A stretch of DNA of 18,598 bases from NCBI GenBank assembly GCA_046262015.1, contig JBHENN010000092.1, positions 1-18,598 of the forward strand. The letters run 5' to 3'. Positions 1-7,120 of this stretch are shown one piece after another. The notes beneath the pieces are model-generated. The model was not told the origin of the DNA and did not search any database. It saw nothing but the letters and a program-made list of their open reading frames with translations. A program made the translations under genes and the position numbers. Position 1 is the first letter of the stretch; the number at the start of each line of letters is the position of its first letter. The DNA comes from JBHENN01 sp046262015 (lineage in GTDB: Bacteria > Actinomycetota > CADDZG01 > WHSQ01).

Positions 1-119
1 TCACCATCCGTTTTGAGCTCACGGGTTCTTACATCTATTTGCGTCTGCATCCGCCAGTGATGTTGGGAGTGTGTTGGGGGCAGGCCGGGGAAGTCGTACG
101 CCAGCCCTCATGAGCATCG

Positions 120-179
120 CCTCAACTCGGCGAGACCGTTGTCGAAGGCACCATCACGAAGTGGCTGAAGAAAGAGGGT
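120..179 (+). pseudogene. Fragment of E2 lipoyl domain (2-oxo acid dehydrogenase)
   Basis: Read in the frame starting at 120, this stretch gives PQLGETVVEGTITKWLKKEG, which matches residues 7-26 of the intact E2 encoded on the opposite strand at 10901-12400 (PQLGESVVEGTITRWLKKEG). By hand count about 46 of 57 bases agree over the best-matching part, so it is not an exact copy. The frame has a stop at 111-113. An ATG at 110 followed by Ser-Ile is out of frame with it, as if one or two bases were gained or lost at about 119. Homology ends after 179, before the lipoyl lysine. It is too short to fold or be lipoylated. I infer a remnant of a second E2 gene such as sucB or another bkdC. Confidence 0.6.
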
Positions 180-235
180 CATCGACCTCCAGTCGAAGAC
201 CCCCATATAAGGCCCGCTGACCAGCGCATCTATCC

Positions 236-315
236 GGTGGACCAAAGGAGATCGAACTCCTGACCTCACCCGTGCCATGGGTAGAGCCGCTCGGGAGCGC
301 ACCCCACGTCGCCCC
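236..315 (-). pseudogene. tRNA-Ala(GGC)-like relic
   Basis: On the minus strand the sequence can be laid out as a degenerate tRNA. The 5' acceptor strand GGGGCGA (309-315) pairs at six of seven positions with TTGGTCC, including the G3:U70 pair diagnostic of alanine tRNA, followed by A73 and CC. An anticodon stem TACCC/GGGTG encloses the seven-base loop ATGGCAC, giving anticodon GGC with U33 in place. The T arm AGGAG-TTCGAT-CTCCT has a six-base loop instead of seven. The segment where the D arm belongs is about six bases too long and has no normal D-loop GG. The mix of preserved identity elements and broken arms suggests a decayed or recombined tRNA gene rather than a working one. A sequencing error is an alternative for the T loop only. 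Confidence 0.45.
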
Positions 316-365
316 GCACTAGAGGGCGTGCGCCTTCAGAATGGCATTGCTGACGCATAGAGACA

Positions 366-1868
366 TCAGGGACGGAGGCTGGGACCTCCTCTGAGCCGTC
401 CGACTATCCCCTCGCTCTCGTCGTTGTCATTACCCGACAGGCACTGCGTCTGGCAGCCGTCTACAAAGGCGCTCCAGACGGTGCCATTTCCGTCGATCAC
501 GATGTCGAAGAAGTCCCCACCGGGGATGCATCGGTAAAAACAGACGGCACCGCGGCCGAGAGGATCGTTCTTGGCATTCACGGTTGAGGTGAAGAACAAC
601 GGTTCCTCGCGCAGCGCGGTAGCCGAGATGGTCATGTAGCCGTTCCACGTCTCGGATCCCGTCGCCGGAAGCCCCCCAAACCTCGAGTTCTCGGTGCCCA
701 TGTAGGCGATCGCTATCTTGCCCCGTCCGCTTGCGGCGATGGTAGGCAGGACGCCCTCTCGCAAACCCGGTGGGCCGATCATCATCGGTTTCGACCAGGT
801 TGACCCGCCGTCCTTGGATACCGCGAGGTAGGGAAGATGGTCCGTCTGACCAGACCAGACGAAGTAGATGTTGTTCTTCGTGTCCACCGCGACGCCGGCT
901 TCATGGCCCAGCCCCGACTCCGTGCTGACCTCGACGCGATCCCATGTCAGTCCTTCGTCACGACTGATGGCGAGACTGGGTGGGTGACTGTCGCCCGCGC
1001 AATGGATCCTGGGGAGATAGATCGTTCCATCGGACCCCGCGGTCCCATGTCCGCTCGCACCGTTGCAAGGACCCCTCACATCATCTGCACGACTCGGTTC
1101 GAAGGCCGGGGTCCCCGTGGGCAAGAATGTAAGACCTCCGTCCAGAGACTTGGAACATGCGCCCATCGTGAACAAGAACGTGCTGCTGCAGTAGTAGACG
1201 ATGTTGGGGTAACCGACCGTGGCGCTTGTCACCGGGGCGCCGGCGAAGAGCGTTTGGTGGTCGGTTACAGGAGTTCCGCACGCAAGCGGGTTGGCCAACC
1301 AACTGGTTCCACCATCGTCGCTGAACGCGAGGGTCGCGCATGCGACCGTTAGGTCGATCTCGAAGATCCGATCGGTTGCTGGGTCGATGTAGAGATACGG
1401 ATCGAGAGATACCTGCGTATGCGCCGGGCCGATCCGCGGCGAAACCTCGTCCCACGTGCGCCCCCTGTCGGAAGACCTGATGACCTCGGTGCCCAGGGTG
1501 TCGTACGAGTTGAAGAAGATGTCACCGTTGCTACTGAGAGCCATCGTCGGCTCCCAGCCGAGGTAGCCGGTGTAGTGAACCTCGGATCGAGGTAACTCTC
1601 GCGTTGGAACCGAGACGGGGCGCGCACCTGCACGATGCGCAACGGCAAGACCTCCCGGCTTGCCGCTACCCGGCGGGCGACCTGGAAACCCGAGCAGCTC
1701 GACTACCTGTTCGACCTCATCTGGGTTGGCAAACTCCATGCCCCGGACTTGAGATGGAGAGAGAACCGCGGCGGGTGCGGATGCCGACGTGATCAGGCTG
1801 AGCCCTAGGACTACGACGATCAGAAGCGCGCAATACTGGCGAGCGCCGCTCTGGGCCTCATACTTCAC
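366..1868 (-). CDS. Secreted Asp-box (BNR repeat) beta-propeller protein
   Basis: This 500-residue protein starts at a GTG and has an N-terminal signal peptide (hydrophobic core about residues 13-34, Ala-rich cleavage region). Five Asp-box motifs of the S-x-D-x-G-x-T-W type occur at about 132-139, 183-190, 241-248, 302-309 and 351-358, spaced some 50-60 residues apart. This is the signature of a sialidase-like beta-propeller. Several cysteines in the mature part (for example near 443-476) would suit disulphides outside the cell. Asp-boxes are structural, and I cannot assign the Arg triad or Tyr/Glu pair of a true sialidase, so the activity is unknown. No strong ribosome binding site is visible upstream of the GTG. 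Base composition looks lower in GC than its neighbours (one row counted by hand 53 %, another 62 %), hinting at a separate origin. It is transcribed alone. Confidence 0.8.
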   Translation of the reverse strand: MKYEAQSGARQYCALLIVVVLGLSLITSASAPAAVLSPSQVRGMEFANPDEVEQVVELLGFPGRPPGSGKPGGLAVAHRAGARPVSVPTRELPRSEVHYTGYLGWEPTMALSSNGDIFFNSYDTLGTEVIRSSDRGRTWDEVSPRIGPAHTQVSLDPYLYIDPATDRIFEIDLTVACATLAFSDDGGTSWLANPLACGTPVTDHQTLFAGAPVTSATVGYPNIVYYCSSTFLFTMGACSKSLDGGLTFLPTGTPAFEPSRADDVRGPCNGASGHGTAGSDGTIYLPRIHCAGDSHPPSLAISRDEGLTWDRVEVSTESGLGHEAGVAVDTKNNIYFVWSGQTDHLPYLAVSKDGGSTWSKPMMIGPPGLREGVLPTIAASGRGKIAIAYMGTENSRFGGLPATGSETWNGYMTISATALREEPLFFTSTVNAKNDPLGRGAVCFYRCIPGGDFFDIVIDGNGTVWSAFVDGCQTQCLSGNDNDESEGIVGRLRGGPSLRP

Positions 1869-1950
1869 ATGAAAGTCTTCGCTGCCCGGTCGAGGATCCC
1901 TGCCTAGTTGGGCATTGATAAACGTGCAGATCTATCTCTCTTCGTATGCG

Positions 1951-1965
1951 GATAGTTCGACTATC
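1951..1965. promoter_or_regulatory. Short inverted repeat upstream of BNR gene
   Basis: GATAGT-TCG-ACTATC is a perfect 6-3-6 inverted repeat in the gap between the end of the ferredoxin/SH3 pair and the start of the BNR gene, about 83 bases upstream of that GTG. It could be an operator for the BNR gene or the stem of a terminator for the genes ending at 2051. It has no T-tract on the minus strand. Neither role is proven. Confidence 0.25.
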
Positions 1966-2050
1966 TATTCCAATTGGACGCAGCACGATCGAATATCGCG
2001 GCGCGTTCTGCGTTGCCACCCGCCTTGGTGAGGCTTTCTGCGACAGCCTC

Positions 2051-2293
2051 TCACCTGCCGTTTTCCGCCGAGAGCAGCTTGCAAGCCACGACGTCCCGCA
2101 CGGCCACGACGCGCGCTTCCCCTCGTCTCGTCACCACCGTAAGACGCGCATCCGTCCCGTCGCCGTCCACGGTCTGCACGACGCCCACAGCCTCGGACCA
2201 GGGATGAGCCGGATCGCCGTGCACCCGGAAGCGCAGGGACACCTTGCGACCGAGCTGCCGGCGCCACGAGATCTCACCCGGCTCGCTCGTCAC
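2051..2293 (-). CDS. Small SH3-like protein (Rv0428c N-terminal type)
   Basis: The predicted product is 80 residues from a GTG at 2293, beginning just 11 bases after the ferredoxin stop. An upstream frame extension exists but overlaps the ferredoxin gene in another frame, so it was discarded. The sequence has a basic start (WRRQLGRKVSLRFRV), then DAVG-like SEAVGVVQTVDGD, and ends with VVAVRDVVACKLL. This pattern resembles the SH3-like beta-barrel at the N terminus of mycobacterial Rv0428c-type acetyltransferases, including the 'DVVA-K' edge strand. No acetyltransferase domain follows: the frame stops at 2051. It may be a stand-alone domain protein or a truncated acetyltransferase. Co-transcription with the ferredoxin is very likely. 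The family call comes from pattern memory, not a search. Confidence 0.65.
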   Translation of the reverse strand: MTSEPGEISWRRQLGRKVSLRFRVHGDPAHPWSEAVGVVQTVDGDGTDARLTVVTRRGEARVVAVRDVVACKLLSAENGR

Positions 2294-2304
2294 CGGCTGA
2301 GCCG

Positions 2305-2604
2305 CTACTCGGCGCGTTCTTCCGAGGGAGCGAAGGGACTCTCCATGGCGCCGCCCGACGCCTCGGGATGGTCCACGAACCACTGTGCCTGCTTCTGGGT
2401 GAACTCGGTCCACTCGCTGGGGATGTTGTCGGCGGGGTAGATCGCGTCCACGGGGCACGCCGGCAGGCAGGCGTCGCAGTCGACGCACTCCTCGGGGTGG
2501 ATCCACAGCTGCTCTTCGCCCTCGTAGATACAGTCAACCGGGCACTCGTCGACGCACGCCCGGTCCTTGACGCCGATACAGGGCTCCGCGATCACGTACG
2601 TCAT
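2305..2604 (-). CDS. fdxA: Seven-iron ferredoxin (3Fe-4S/4Fe-4S)
   Basis: This 99-residue soluble electron carrier starts at ATG 2604. The choice is fixed by an AGGAGG ten bases upstream and by the family start MTYVIAEPC; a longer frame upstream is non-coding. Cys9, Cys17 and Cys50 fit the [3Fe-4S] ligands. Cys21, Cys40, Cys43 and Cys46 fit the [4Fe-4S] ligands, each set ending in the expected Cys-Pro. Cys25 is the extra cysteine seen in this family. The C-terminal 40 residues (NIPSEWTEFTQKQAQWF onward) are the usual tail of actinobacterial FdxA-type proteins. The gene heads a two-gene unit with the SH3-like gene. Its redox partner is not encoded here. Such ferredoxins commonly serve cytochromes P450 or oxidoreductases, which is family knowledge and not evidence from this window. 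Confidence 0.95.
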   Translation of the reverse strand: MTYVIAEPCIGVKDRACVDECPVDCIYEGEEQLWIHPEECVDCDACLPACPVDAIYPADNIPSEWTEFTQKQAQWFVDHPEASGGAMESPFAPSEERAE

Positions 2605-2642
2605 CGAGCCTGGCCCTCCTGGTCGAATGCGTTGACCGGCGC

Positions 2643-2673
2643 ATCTTACCCGTGCCCGTCGCGCCGCCGGCAA
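2643..2673 (-). promoter_or_regulatory. Possible promoter of fdxA
   Basis: On the minus strand TTGCCG (2668-2673) and TAAGAT (2643-2648) are separated by 19 bases, about 38 bases upstream of the ferredoxin ATG. The -10 is a good match to the housekeeping consensus, while the -35 and its long spacing are marginal. The position, just after the end of the large operon, is right for an independent promoter. Confidence 0.3.
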
Positions 2674-2685
2674 AGGCAGGGCCGT

Positions 2686-2698
2686 GCACCAAGGGTGC
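2686..2698 (-). terminator. Hairpin after the eleven-gene run
   Basis: GCACC-AAG-GGTGC forms a small 5-bp stem with a 3-base loop, 12 bases past the stop of the last lipoprotein gene. There is no T-tract, as is common in actinobacterial ends. The stem is short, so this is a weak call. Confidence 0.3.
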
Positions 2699-2710
2699 CG
2701 ACCGGAGGTG

Positions 2711-3148
2711 TCAGCGCACCACCTCGTTCACGAACGCGACGCTCCGGTCATCGCATATCGATCTGCGGATCTGGATCGCGACGAGGTCGGTGCCCTTCTC
2801 CAGGGTTATCTCGGCCTCGAACCGCTCGTTGTCCACGAAGACCTCCCGGTACCCGACCCGCGCCGCGGCGCGCCGGTAGGCATCGAAGGTGTCGCTCACA
2901 GACAGCGGCACGTTCACGGCCGCCACGAAACCCCGGCCCCGGCGCCCGGTCTCGGCCTGGACGACCTCTCCCTTAACCGGCTCGACGAACAACCTCGGGA
3001 CCACGGAGGCGTCGAGCCCCCGTTCCGGCGTCGGGAGGCCGCAGTCGACCGGCTCGCTCGCGCCCCCGCTCTCTTTCCCCGCGCACCCCGCGAGCGCGAC
3101 CAGCGCCAGCGCCGTCACGGCGAGAGCGCGCCCTACACCAGACGCCAT
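2711..3148 (-). CDS. Small lipoprotein linked to sugar ABC transporter
   Basis: This 145-residue protein has a classic lipoprotein signal: a hydrophobic stretch from about residue 8 and the lipobox L-A-G-C with Cys22. It should be anchored on the outer face of the membrane. The mature part has two cysteines (about 36 and 132) and a mixed alpha/beta pattern. I do not recognise a family. Its ATG at 3148 lies inside the 3' end of the MalF-type permease gene (16-base overlap), so translation is coupled and it is very likely made with the importer. That context suggests an accessory part of the transporter, for example helping substrate capture or permease assembly, but this is inference from position only. 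It is the last gene of the run. Confidence 0.75.
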   Translation of the reverse strand: MASGVGRALAVTALALVALAGCAGKESGGASEPVDCGLPTPERGLDASVVPRLFVEPVKGEVVQAETGRRGRGFVAAVNVPLSVSDTFDAYRRAAARVGYREVFVDNERFEAEITLEKGTDLVAIQIRRSICDDRSVAFVNEVVR

Positions 3149-3981
3149 CTGCGCGCGACGCGGACCTGGGCCAGCACGATGGCAGCCGTGACGGCGAACA
3201 TCGCCACCGCCATCGCCGAGGCGTACCCCAGCCGGAGGTGGCCGAACGCCGTCCGGTAGACGTACAGGGGGAGGTAATGGGTCGCATACCTCGGGCCGCC
3301 GCCGGTGATCACGAGCGCCGGAACGAAGCTCGTCTGGAAGGCCAGCAGCACGTCACGCAGCGCCAGCAGGGCGAGGACCGGGGCCATCATGGGCAAGGTG
3401 ATCCGGCGGAACGAGAACCACGGCGACGCGCCCTCGACCGCGGCGGCCTCGTACAGGACCGGCGGCACCGCCCGTCGCGCGGCAAGGGCGACCACGAATG
3501 CCTCTCCCAGCTGGAAAGCACCGACCACGCCCAGCGCGATGCGCGCCGGACCGGGCTCGGTGAGCCACCCCGGCGCGGGGATCCCCATCGCCGCGAGGCC
3601 CGCGGACAGTGGGCCGTAGAGAGGGTTCAGGATCCACAGCCACAGCAAGGCGTACGCGGCGTCGGGGATGACGCTCGGCAGGAACGCGATCGTCCGGGCC
3701 GTCCCGGCGCCTCGCCGGTCACGCTGCAGCAGAACCGCGAACGCGACGGCCGCCACCAATCGGACCGGGACGGCCACGAGGACGTAGACCGCGGAGCTCG
3801 CGAGCGAAGTCCAGAAGAGATCGTCCCCGGCGAGGCGCGCGAAGTTGGCGAACCCGGTGAAGCGGGGGCCCTGGACCCCGGAGAAGTCGGTGACGGCGAG
3901 CACCAGGGCTCCCACGGCCGGCACCGCGACGAGCCACGTCAGACCCATCAGGTAGGGGGTCTCCAAGGAGGGCTTCCTCAT
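3133..3981 (-). CDS. Carbohydrate ABC transporter permease, MalF type
   Basis: This inner-membrane permease of 282 residues has six apparent membrane segments, starting with LTWLVAVPAVGALVLAV near residue 14. The cytoplasmic EAA loop that docks on the ATPase is visible as YEAAAVEGASPWFSFRRITL, with the conserved Glu-Ala-Ala, Gly and the final LP. Length and sequence fit the UgpA/MalF half of family-1 sugar importers without the extra N-terminal segments of E. coli MalF. ATG 3981 overlaps the ATPase stop in an ATGA junction, so the two are coupled. The partner permease lies two genes upstream at 6274-7086. The substrate cannot be read from the sequence. A sugar, polyol or glycerol-3-phosphate-like solute is the family expectation. 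Confidence 0.93.
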   Translation of the reverse strand: MRKPSLETPYLMGLTWLVAVPAVGALVLAVTDFSGVQGPRFTGFANFARLAGDDLFWTSLASSAVYVLVAVPVRLVAAVAFAVLLQRDRRGAGTARTIAFLPSVIPDAAYALLWLWILNPLYGPLSAGLAAMGIPAPGWLTEPGPARIALGVVGAFQLGEAFVVALAARRAVPPVLYEAAAVEGASPWFSFRRITLPMMAPVLALLALRDVLLAFQTSFVPALVITGGGPRYATHYLPLYVYRTAFGHLRLGYASAMAVAMFAVTAAIVLAQVRVARRWRLV

Positions 3982-5006
3982 CGCTCGAGCCTCCTCCCCG
4001 AGGCGTCGAAGTGATGGAGCGCGGCGTCGTCGAAGTCGACGCCCGCGGTGCCCCCACCCGCCGGGGCATCCGACGGATCCACGCGCACGACGAACGGCGC
4101 GCCGGCGACCTCGAGATGGACGAGCGTCTCGTTACCGATCGGCTCCACCGCGATGACCTCGCCGGCCAGGCGTGCCGCACGCGCCGCGACCAGGCGCACC
4201 TTCTCAGGCCGCACCCCGACCGTGTCGACACCATCGGGGGAGCGGCCGAGGGCGGCCGCAGCAACGAGGTTCATCGGCGGCGAGCCCATGAACCGCGCGA
4301 CGAAGAGGCTGGCAGGACGCTCGTACAGGGTGACGGGATCGTCGACCTGCTCGAGGCGCCCGGCTCGCAGGACGGCCACGCGTTGTCCCATCGTCATGGC
4401 TTCGACCTGGTCGTGCGTCACGTACATCGTCGTGACGCCCAGTCGCCGCTGGAGTGACCTGATCTCGGCGCGCGTCTGGGCGCGCAGCTCGGCATCGAGG
4501 TTCGACAGGGGCTCGTCCATGAGGAAGGCGCGCGGCTCACGCACCACCGCACGCGCCAGCGCGACCCGCTGACGTTCGCCTCCCGAGAGCTCCCCCGGCT
4601 TCCTGGCGAGGACCGTCTGCAGCTCGAGCATCGCGGCGACGCGAGCGACCTTGTCCGCGATCTCGGCGCGCGGCGCGCCGCGCGCGTGCAGACCGAACCC
4701 GATGTTCCCGGCTACCGTCATGTGCGGGAAGAGCGCGTACTCCTGGAAGACCATCGCGACGTCACGCGTCCCGGGGGCCAGCGCGGTCACGTCGATCCCA
4801 CCGACCTTCACGACCCCCGAGTCGGGCTCCTCGAGGCCGGCGACGATCCGCAAGAGCGTGGTCTTGCCGGACCCCGACGGGCCGACGACGACGAGAAGCT
4901 CGCCCGGGGCGACCTCGAGATCCAGCGCGTCGAGCGCGAGCACCTCTGCGCCGCCGCGACCCACGGGACGGTAGGTCTTGCGGATCCCGCTCACCGTGAT
5001 CGTCAC
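3978..5006 (-). CDS. ABC transporter ATPase, MalK/UgpC/MsmX type
   Basis: This 342-residue cytoplasmic ATPase drives the sugar importer encoded around it. Walker A GPSGSGKTT is at 42-50, the Q-loop Gln at 88, the signature LSGGERQ at 140-146, Walker B FLMDEP at 161-166, and the switch His at 198 (THDQ). The nucleotide-binding domain is followed by a C-terminal beta-rich TOBE region with the family motif VGVRPEKV. This architecture is that of MalK/UgpC/MsmX subunits. The start is GTG 5006, which forms a four-base GTGA overlap with the stop of the solute-binding gene. Unlike the many Gram-positive sugar operons that share one MsmX, this importer carries its own ATPase. All catalytic motifs are intact. 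Confidence 0.95.
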   Translation of the reverse strand: MTITVSGIRKTYRPVGRGGAEVLALDALDLEVAPGELLVVVGPSGSGKTTLLRIVAGLEEPDSGVVKVGGIDVTALAPGTRDVAMVFQEYALFPHMTVAGNIGFGLHARGAPRAEIADKVARVAAMLELQTVLARKPGELSGGERQRVALARAVVREPRAFLMDEPLSNLDAELRAQTRAEIRSLQRRLGVTTMYVTHDQVEAMTMGQRVAVLRAGRLEQVDDPVTLYERPASLFVARFMGSPPMNLVAAAALGRSPDGVDTVGVRPEKVRLVAARAARLAGEVIAVEPIGNETLVHLEVAGAPFVVRVDPSDAPAGGGTAGVDFDDAALHHFDASGRRLER

Positions 5007-6274
5007 TTAGCGGCCTCCGCGAACAGCTCGTCGGTCGCACGCCTGAGGTCGGTCGTCGCGTCGGAGACCCCATAGCCCTCGTCGTAGAACGCTCGATGGA
5101 GGATCTCGTCGCCGAGCTCCTCGATCTGCGGCCAGGTCGGGATCACGGGCGTCCGGCGCATGTGTGGGATCGCGTCGAGGAAGACGCGCGCATGCCGAGG
5201 AGGCTGGGTCTGGTCCAGGAAGGCGTTCGAGGTAGCTACGGACCGCAGTGACGGGACCAGCCGGCCGCTGAGGGCGCCGAGGGTCTGCGCCTCGCGGCCG
5301 GTGGCGTATCTCACGAACGCGAGGGCGGCATCGAGCGGGGACGCGCCCGCAGCGATGCAGAAGGCATCCGAGTGCAGGATGCTTGCCGGGCGACGTGCCA
5401 CCGGAAGGGACGCGACGTCCCAGTCGAACCCGAGGACCTCACGGAACTTGGCCGCGTCCCGCCGGGAGCCCAGGTACATCCCGAGCCTGCCGGTCACGAA
5501 CTGCGTCTCGAGGTCCTCGGATGCGACCTCCTCTTCGCTCGGGACCAGACCATCGCGGACGAGCCCCACCAGGAACTCGAGCGCGGAGCGCGCCTCGGGC
5601 TGCTCCAGGGTGAAGCGAGATGGTCGCTGGGGATCGTCGACAATCTCTCCCCCGTTGGACCACACGAACGGGGCGAGGCGGATCAGCTTCGGCTCGATGC
5701 CGAGCCCCTCGGAACCGTGGTCTACGAGCGCGCGCGCAGCAGCGCGCAGGTCCTCGAACCGCCAGCCGGAGCGAGGATGCTCCAGGCCGGCGCGGGCGAA
5801 CGCGACGGTGTTGTAGTAGACGACCAGCGACGAGACGTTCTGCGGCATGCACTGCAGCTCACCGCCGTAGCGGAACGCACCGAGCGCCTCCTCGTAGTAC
5901 CCGGATAGGTCGATGCCCGCCTCGTCCAGGTGCGGGCCTACGGGCTCGATCCCGCCGCGCGCCACGAACTGCGAGTACTCGCGGTAGTTGATGAGGAAGA
6001 CGTCCGGCGGGTTCCCGGCGGCGAACCGGGTGGTCAGCTTGGCGGTCGCGTCCTCGCCTTCTTCACTCACCTGGATCAACCTGACCTCGACCGACGGGTT
6101 GGCCTCCTGGAACCTGGCCACCAGCGACAGATAGACCTGGTTGTCCTCGGGCTCGCCTTCGATCTGGACGGTAAGCACGCGGGCCTGGTCCCCCGCGTGG
6201 CCCCCGACGACGCACGCCGCCGTCGTCACCATCGTCACGAGCACGCCGAGGACGATCGACAGCGGGCGGCGCAT
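5003..6274 (-). CDS. Extracellular solute-binding lipoprotein, family 1
   Basis: This 423-residue lipoprotein captures the substrate outside the membrane. The N terminus has a positively charged start, a hydrophobic stretch and a Thr-Ala-Ala-Cys lipobox with Cys at about residue 21. The mature protein carries family-1 binding-protein features: early strand LTVQIEGE, then FQEANPSVEVRLI, the AKLTTRFAAGNPPDVF block, and the MPQNVSSLVVYYNTVAF segment that precedes the hinge. The frame runs open far upstream, but that part overlaps the MalG-type gene. ATG 6274 shares one base with the permease stop (TGATG), which sets the start. The ligand is unknown. Sequence type and neighbours point to an oligosaccharide or sugar derivative. 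Confidence 0.92.
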   Translation of the reverse strand: MRRPLSIVLGVLVTMVTTAACVVGGHAGDQARVLTVQIEGEPEDNQVYLSLVARFQEANPSVEVRLIQVSEEGEDATAKLTTRFAAGNPPDVFLINYREYSQFVARGGIEPVGPHLDEAGIDLSGYYEEALGAFRYGGELQCMPQNVSSLVVYYNTVAFARAGLEHPRSGWRFEDLRAAARALVDHGSEGLGIEPKLIRLAPFVWSNGGEIVDDPQRPSRFTLEQPEARSALEFLVGLVRDGLVPSEEEVASEDLETQFVTGRLGMYLGSRRDAAKFREVLGFDWDVASLPVARRPASILHSDAFCIAAGASPLDAALAFVRYATGREAQTLGALSGRLVPSLRSVATSNAFLDQTQPPRHARVFLDAIPHMRRTPVIPTWPQIEELGDEILHRAFYDEGYGVSDATTDLRRATDELFAEAAK

Positions 6275-7086
6275 CACACCCCCAGGGTCTTCTCGAAGAA
6301 GGCGCGCTGTACCAGCAGGAAACCGACGACGGGAGGCAGCGAAGCCATCACCGCGCCGGCGAGGAAGATGGGTTGGTTCGTGACGTCGAAGCTCTGCAGC
6401 GCGCGCAAACCGAGCGGCAAGGTAAGGACCTCGCTCGACGACAGATACAGCAGGGGGTCGATCAGGTTCGACCAGTGGAAGACGAACGCCAGGACGGCAA
6501 CGGCGAACAGGGCGGGCCGTCCGAGCGGGAGGGCCACGGTTCGCCATACCCTCCACGGCGACAGCCCTTCGAGGCGAGCCGCTTCGTACAGCGAGCGCGG
6601 GATCCGGTGATAGACGAGCGCGAACAGGAGCACGTAGAAGGGCGAGGTGCCCATCAGCGCGGGGGTCACCAGCGACAGCAGGGTCTCGGTCAGGCCGAGC
6701 CATCTGAACATCACGAAGCGCGGCACCCACAGGGCTGCAACCGGGACGGTCAAGGCGAGCAAGGACAGCACGACCACGCGCATCGCCCGCCGCGGCTCCG
6801 CGGTGGCGATCGCGAAGCCGGCGAGCGATGCGACCAGCAGCGTGACCGGCACCGCCACGACCACGACGAACAGCGAGTTGAGGGCATAGGTACCCAACGG
6901 GACGAAGGAGAAGACGCTCTCGTAGTTGGACCACGTGAGGGGCTCGGGCAGCCACTCGAAACCGTGCGCCGGGGTCAGGCCCGGCATGCGCAACGAACCC
7001 ACGACCATGAAGGCAACCGGCAGGAGGAACAGGATGCACAGCACCATCACGGCCGCGGCGCGCGCCGCAGAGCGACGGGTCGTCAC
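6274..7086 (-). CDS. Carbohydrate ABC transporter permease, MalG type
   Basis: The predicted permease is 270 residues, from a GTG at 7086, with about six membrane segments (the first is VMVLCILFLLPVAFMVVGSL). The EAA loop reads YEAARLEGLSPWRVWRTVAL followed by P, as expected for the ATPase-docking loop of MalG/UgpE. The frame is open further upstream into lipA, but the lipA coding region ends at 7121 and the residues before VTTRRS look non-coding. A GAGGAAGG lies rather far (about 33 bases) upstream of the GTG, so the exact start is less sure than elsewhere. It is the first transporter gene after lipA, with only 34 bases between, implying a common transcript. The order MalG, binding protein, ATPase, MalF is unusual. 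Confidence 0.9.
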   Translation of the reverse strand: MTTRRSAARAAAVMVLCILFLLPVAFMVVGSLRMPGLTPAHGFEWLPEPLTWSNYESVFSFVPLGTYALNSLFVVVVAVPVTLLVASLAGFAIATAEPRRAMRVVVLSLLALTVPVAALWVPRFVMFRWLGLTETLLSLVTPALMGTSPFYVLLFALVYHRIPRSLYEAARLEGLSPWRVWRTVALPLGRPALFAVAVLAFVFHWSNLIDPLLYLSSSEVLTLPLGLRALQSFDVTNQPIFLAGAVMASLPPVVGFLLVQRAFFEKTLGV

Positions 7087-7120
7087 GGAGCTGCCCCGGA
7101 CAGCCGGAGCCCGACCTTCC

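Larger units (their letters stand above)
1..365. other. Non-coding left end with gene relics
   Basis: No open frame here looks like a real gene in either strand. The rows at 1-120 appear less GC-rich than the rest of the window. Two recognisable pieces lie inside and are listed separately: an E2 lipoyl-domain fragment at 120-179 and a tRNA-Ala-like relic at 236-315. The remaining bases show nothing I can name. Two unrelated gene remnants within 200 bases suggest old recombination or insertion debris, but I see no integrase, transposase or direct repeat to prove it. Confidence 0.6.

Noticed and set aside
1..119. Tail of an integrase gene on the minus strand next to the tRNA-like relic
   Set aside because: A short open stretch exists, but no integrase catalytic motif can be seen in so few codons.
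236..315. Functional tRNA-Ala
   Set aside because: The T loop has six bases and the D arm cannot be drawn, so I list it as a relic.
3238..4014. 258-codon open frame on the + strand opposite the MalF-type permease
   Set aside because: Charged low-complexity sequence opposite a membrane protein gene; no start signal or family pattern.
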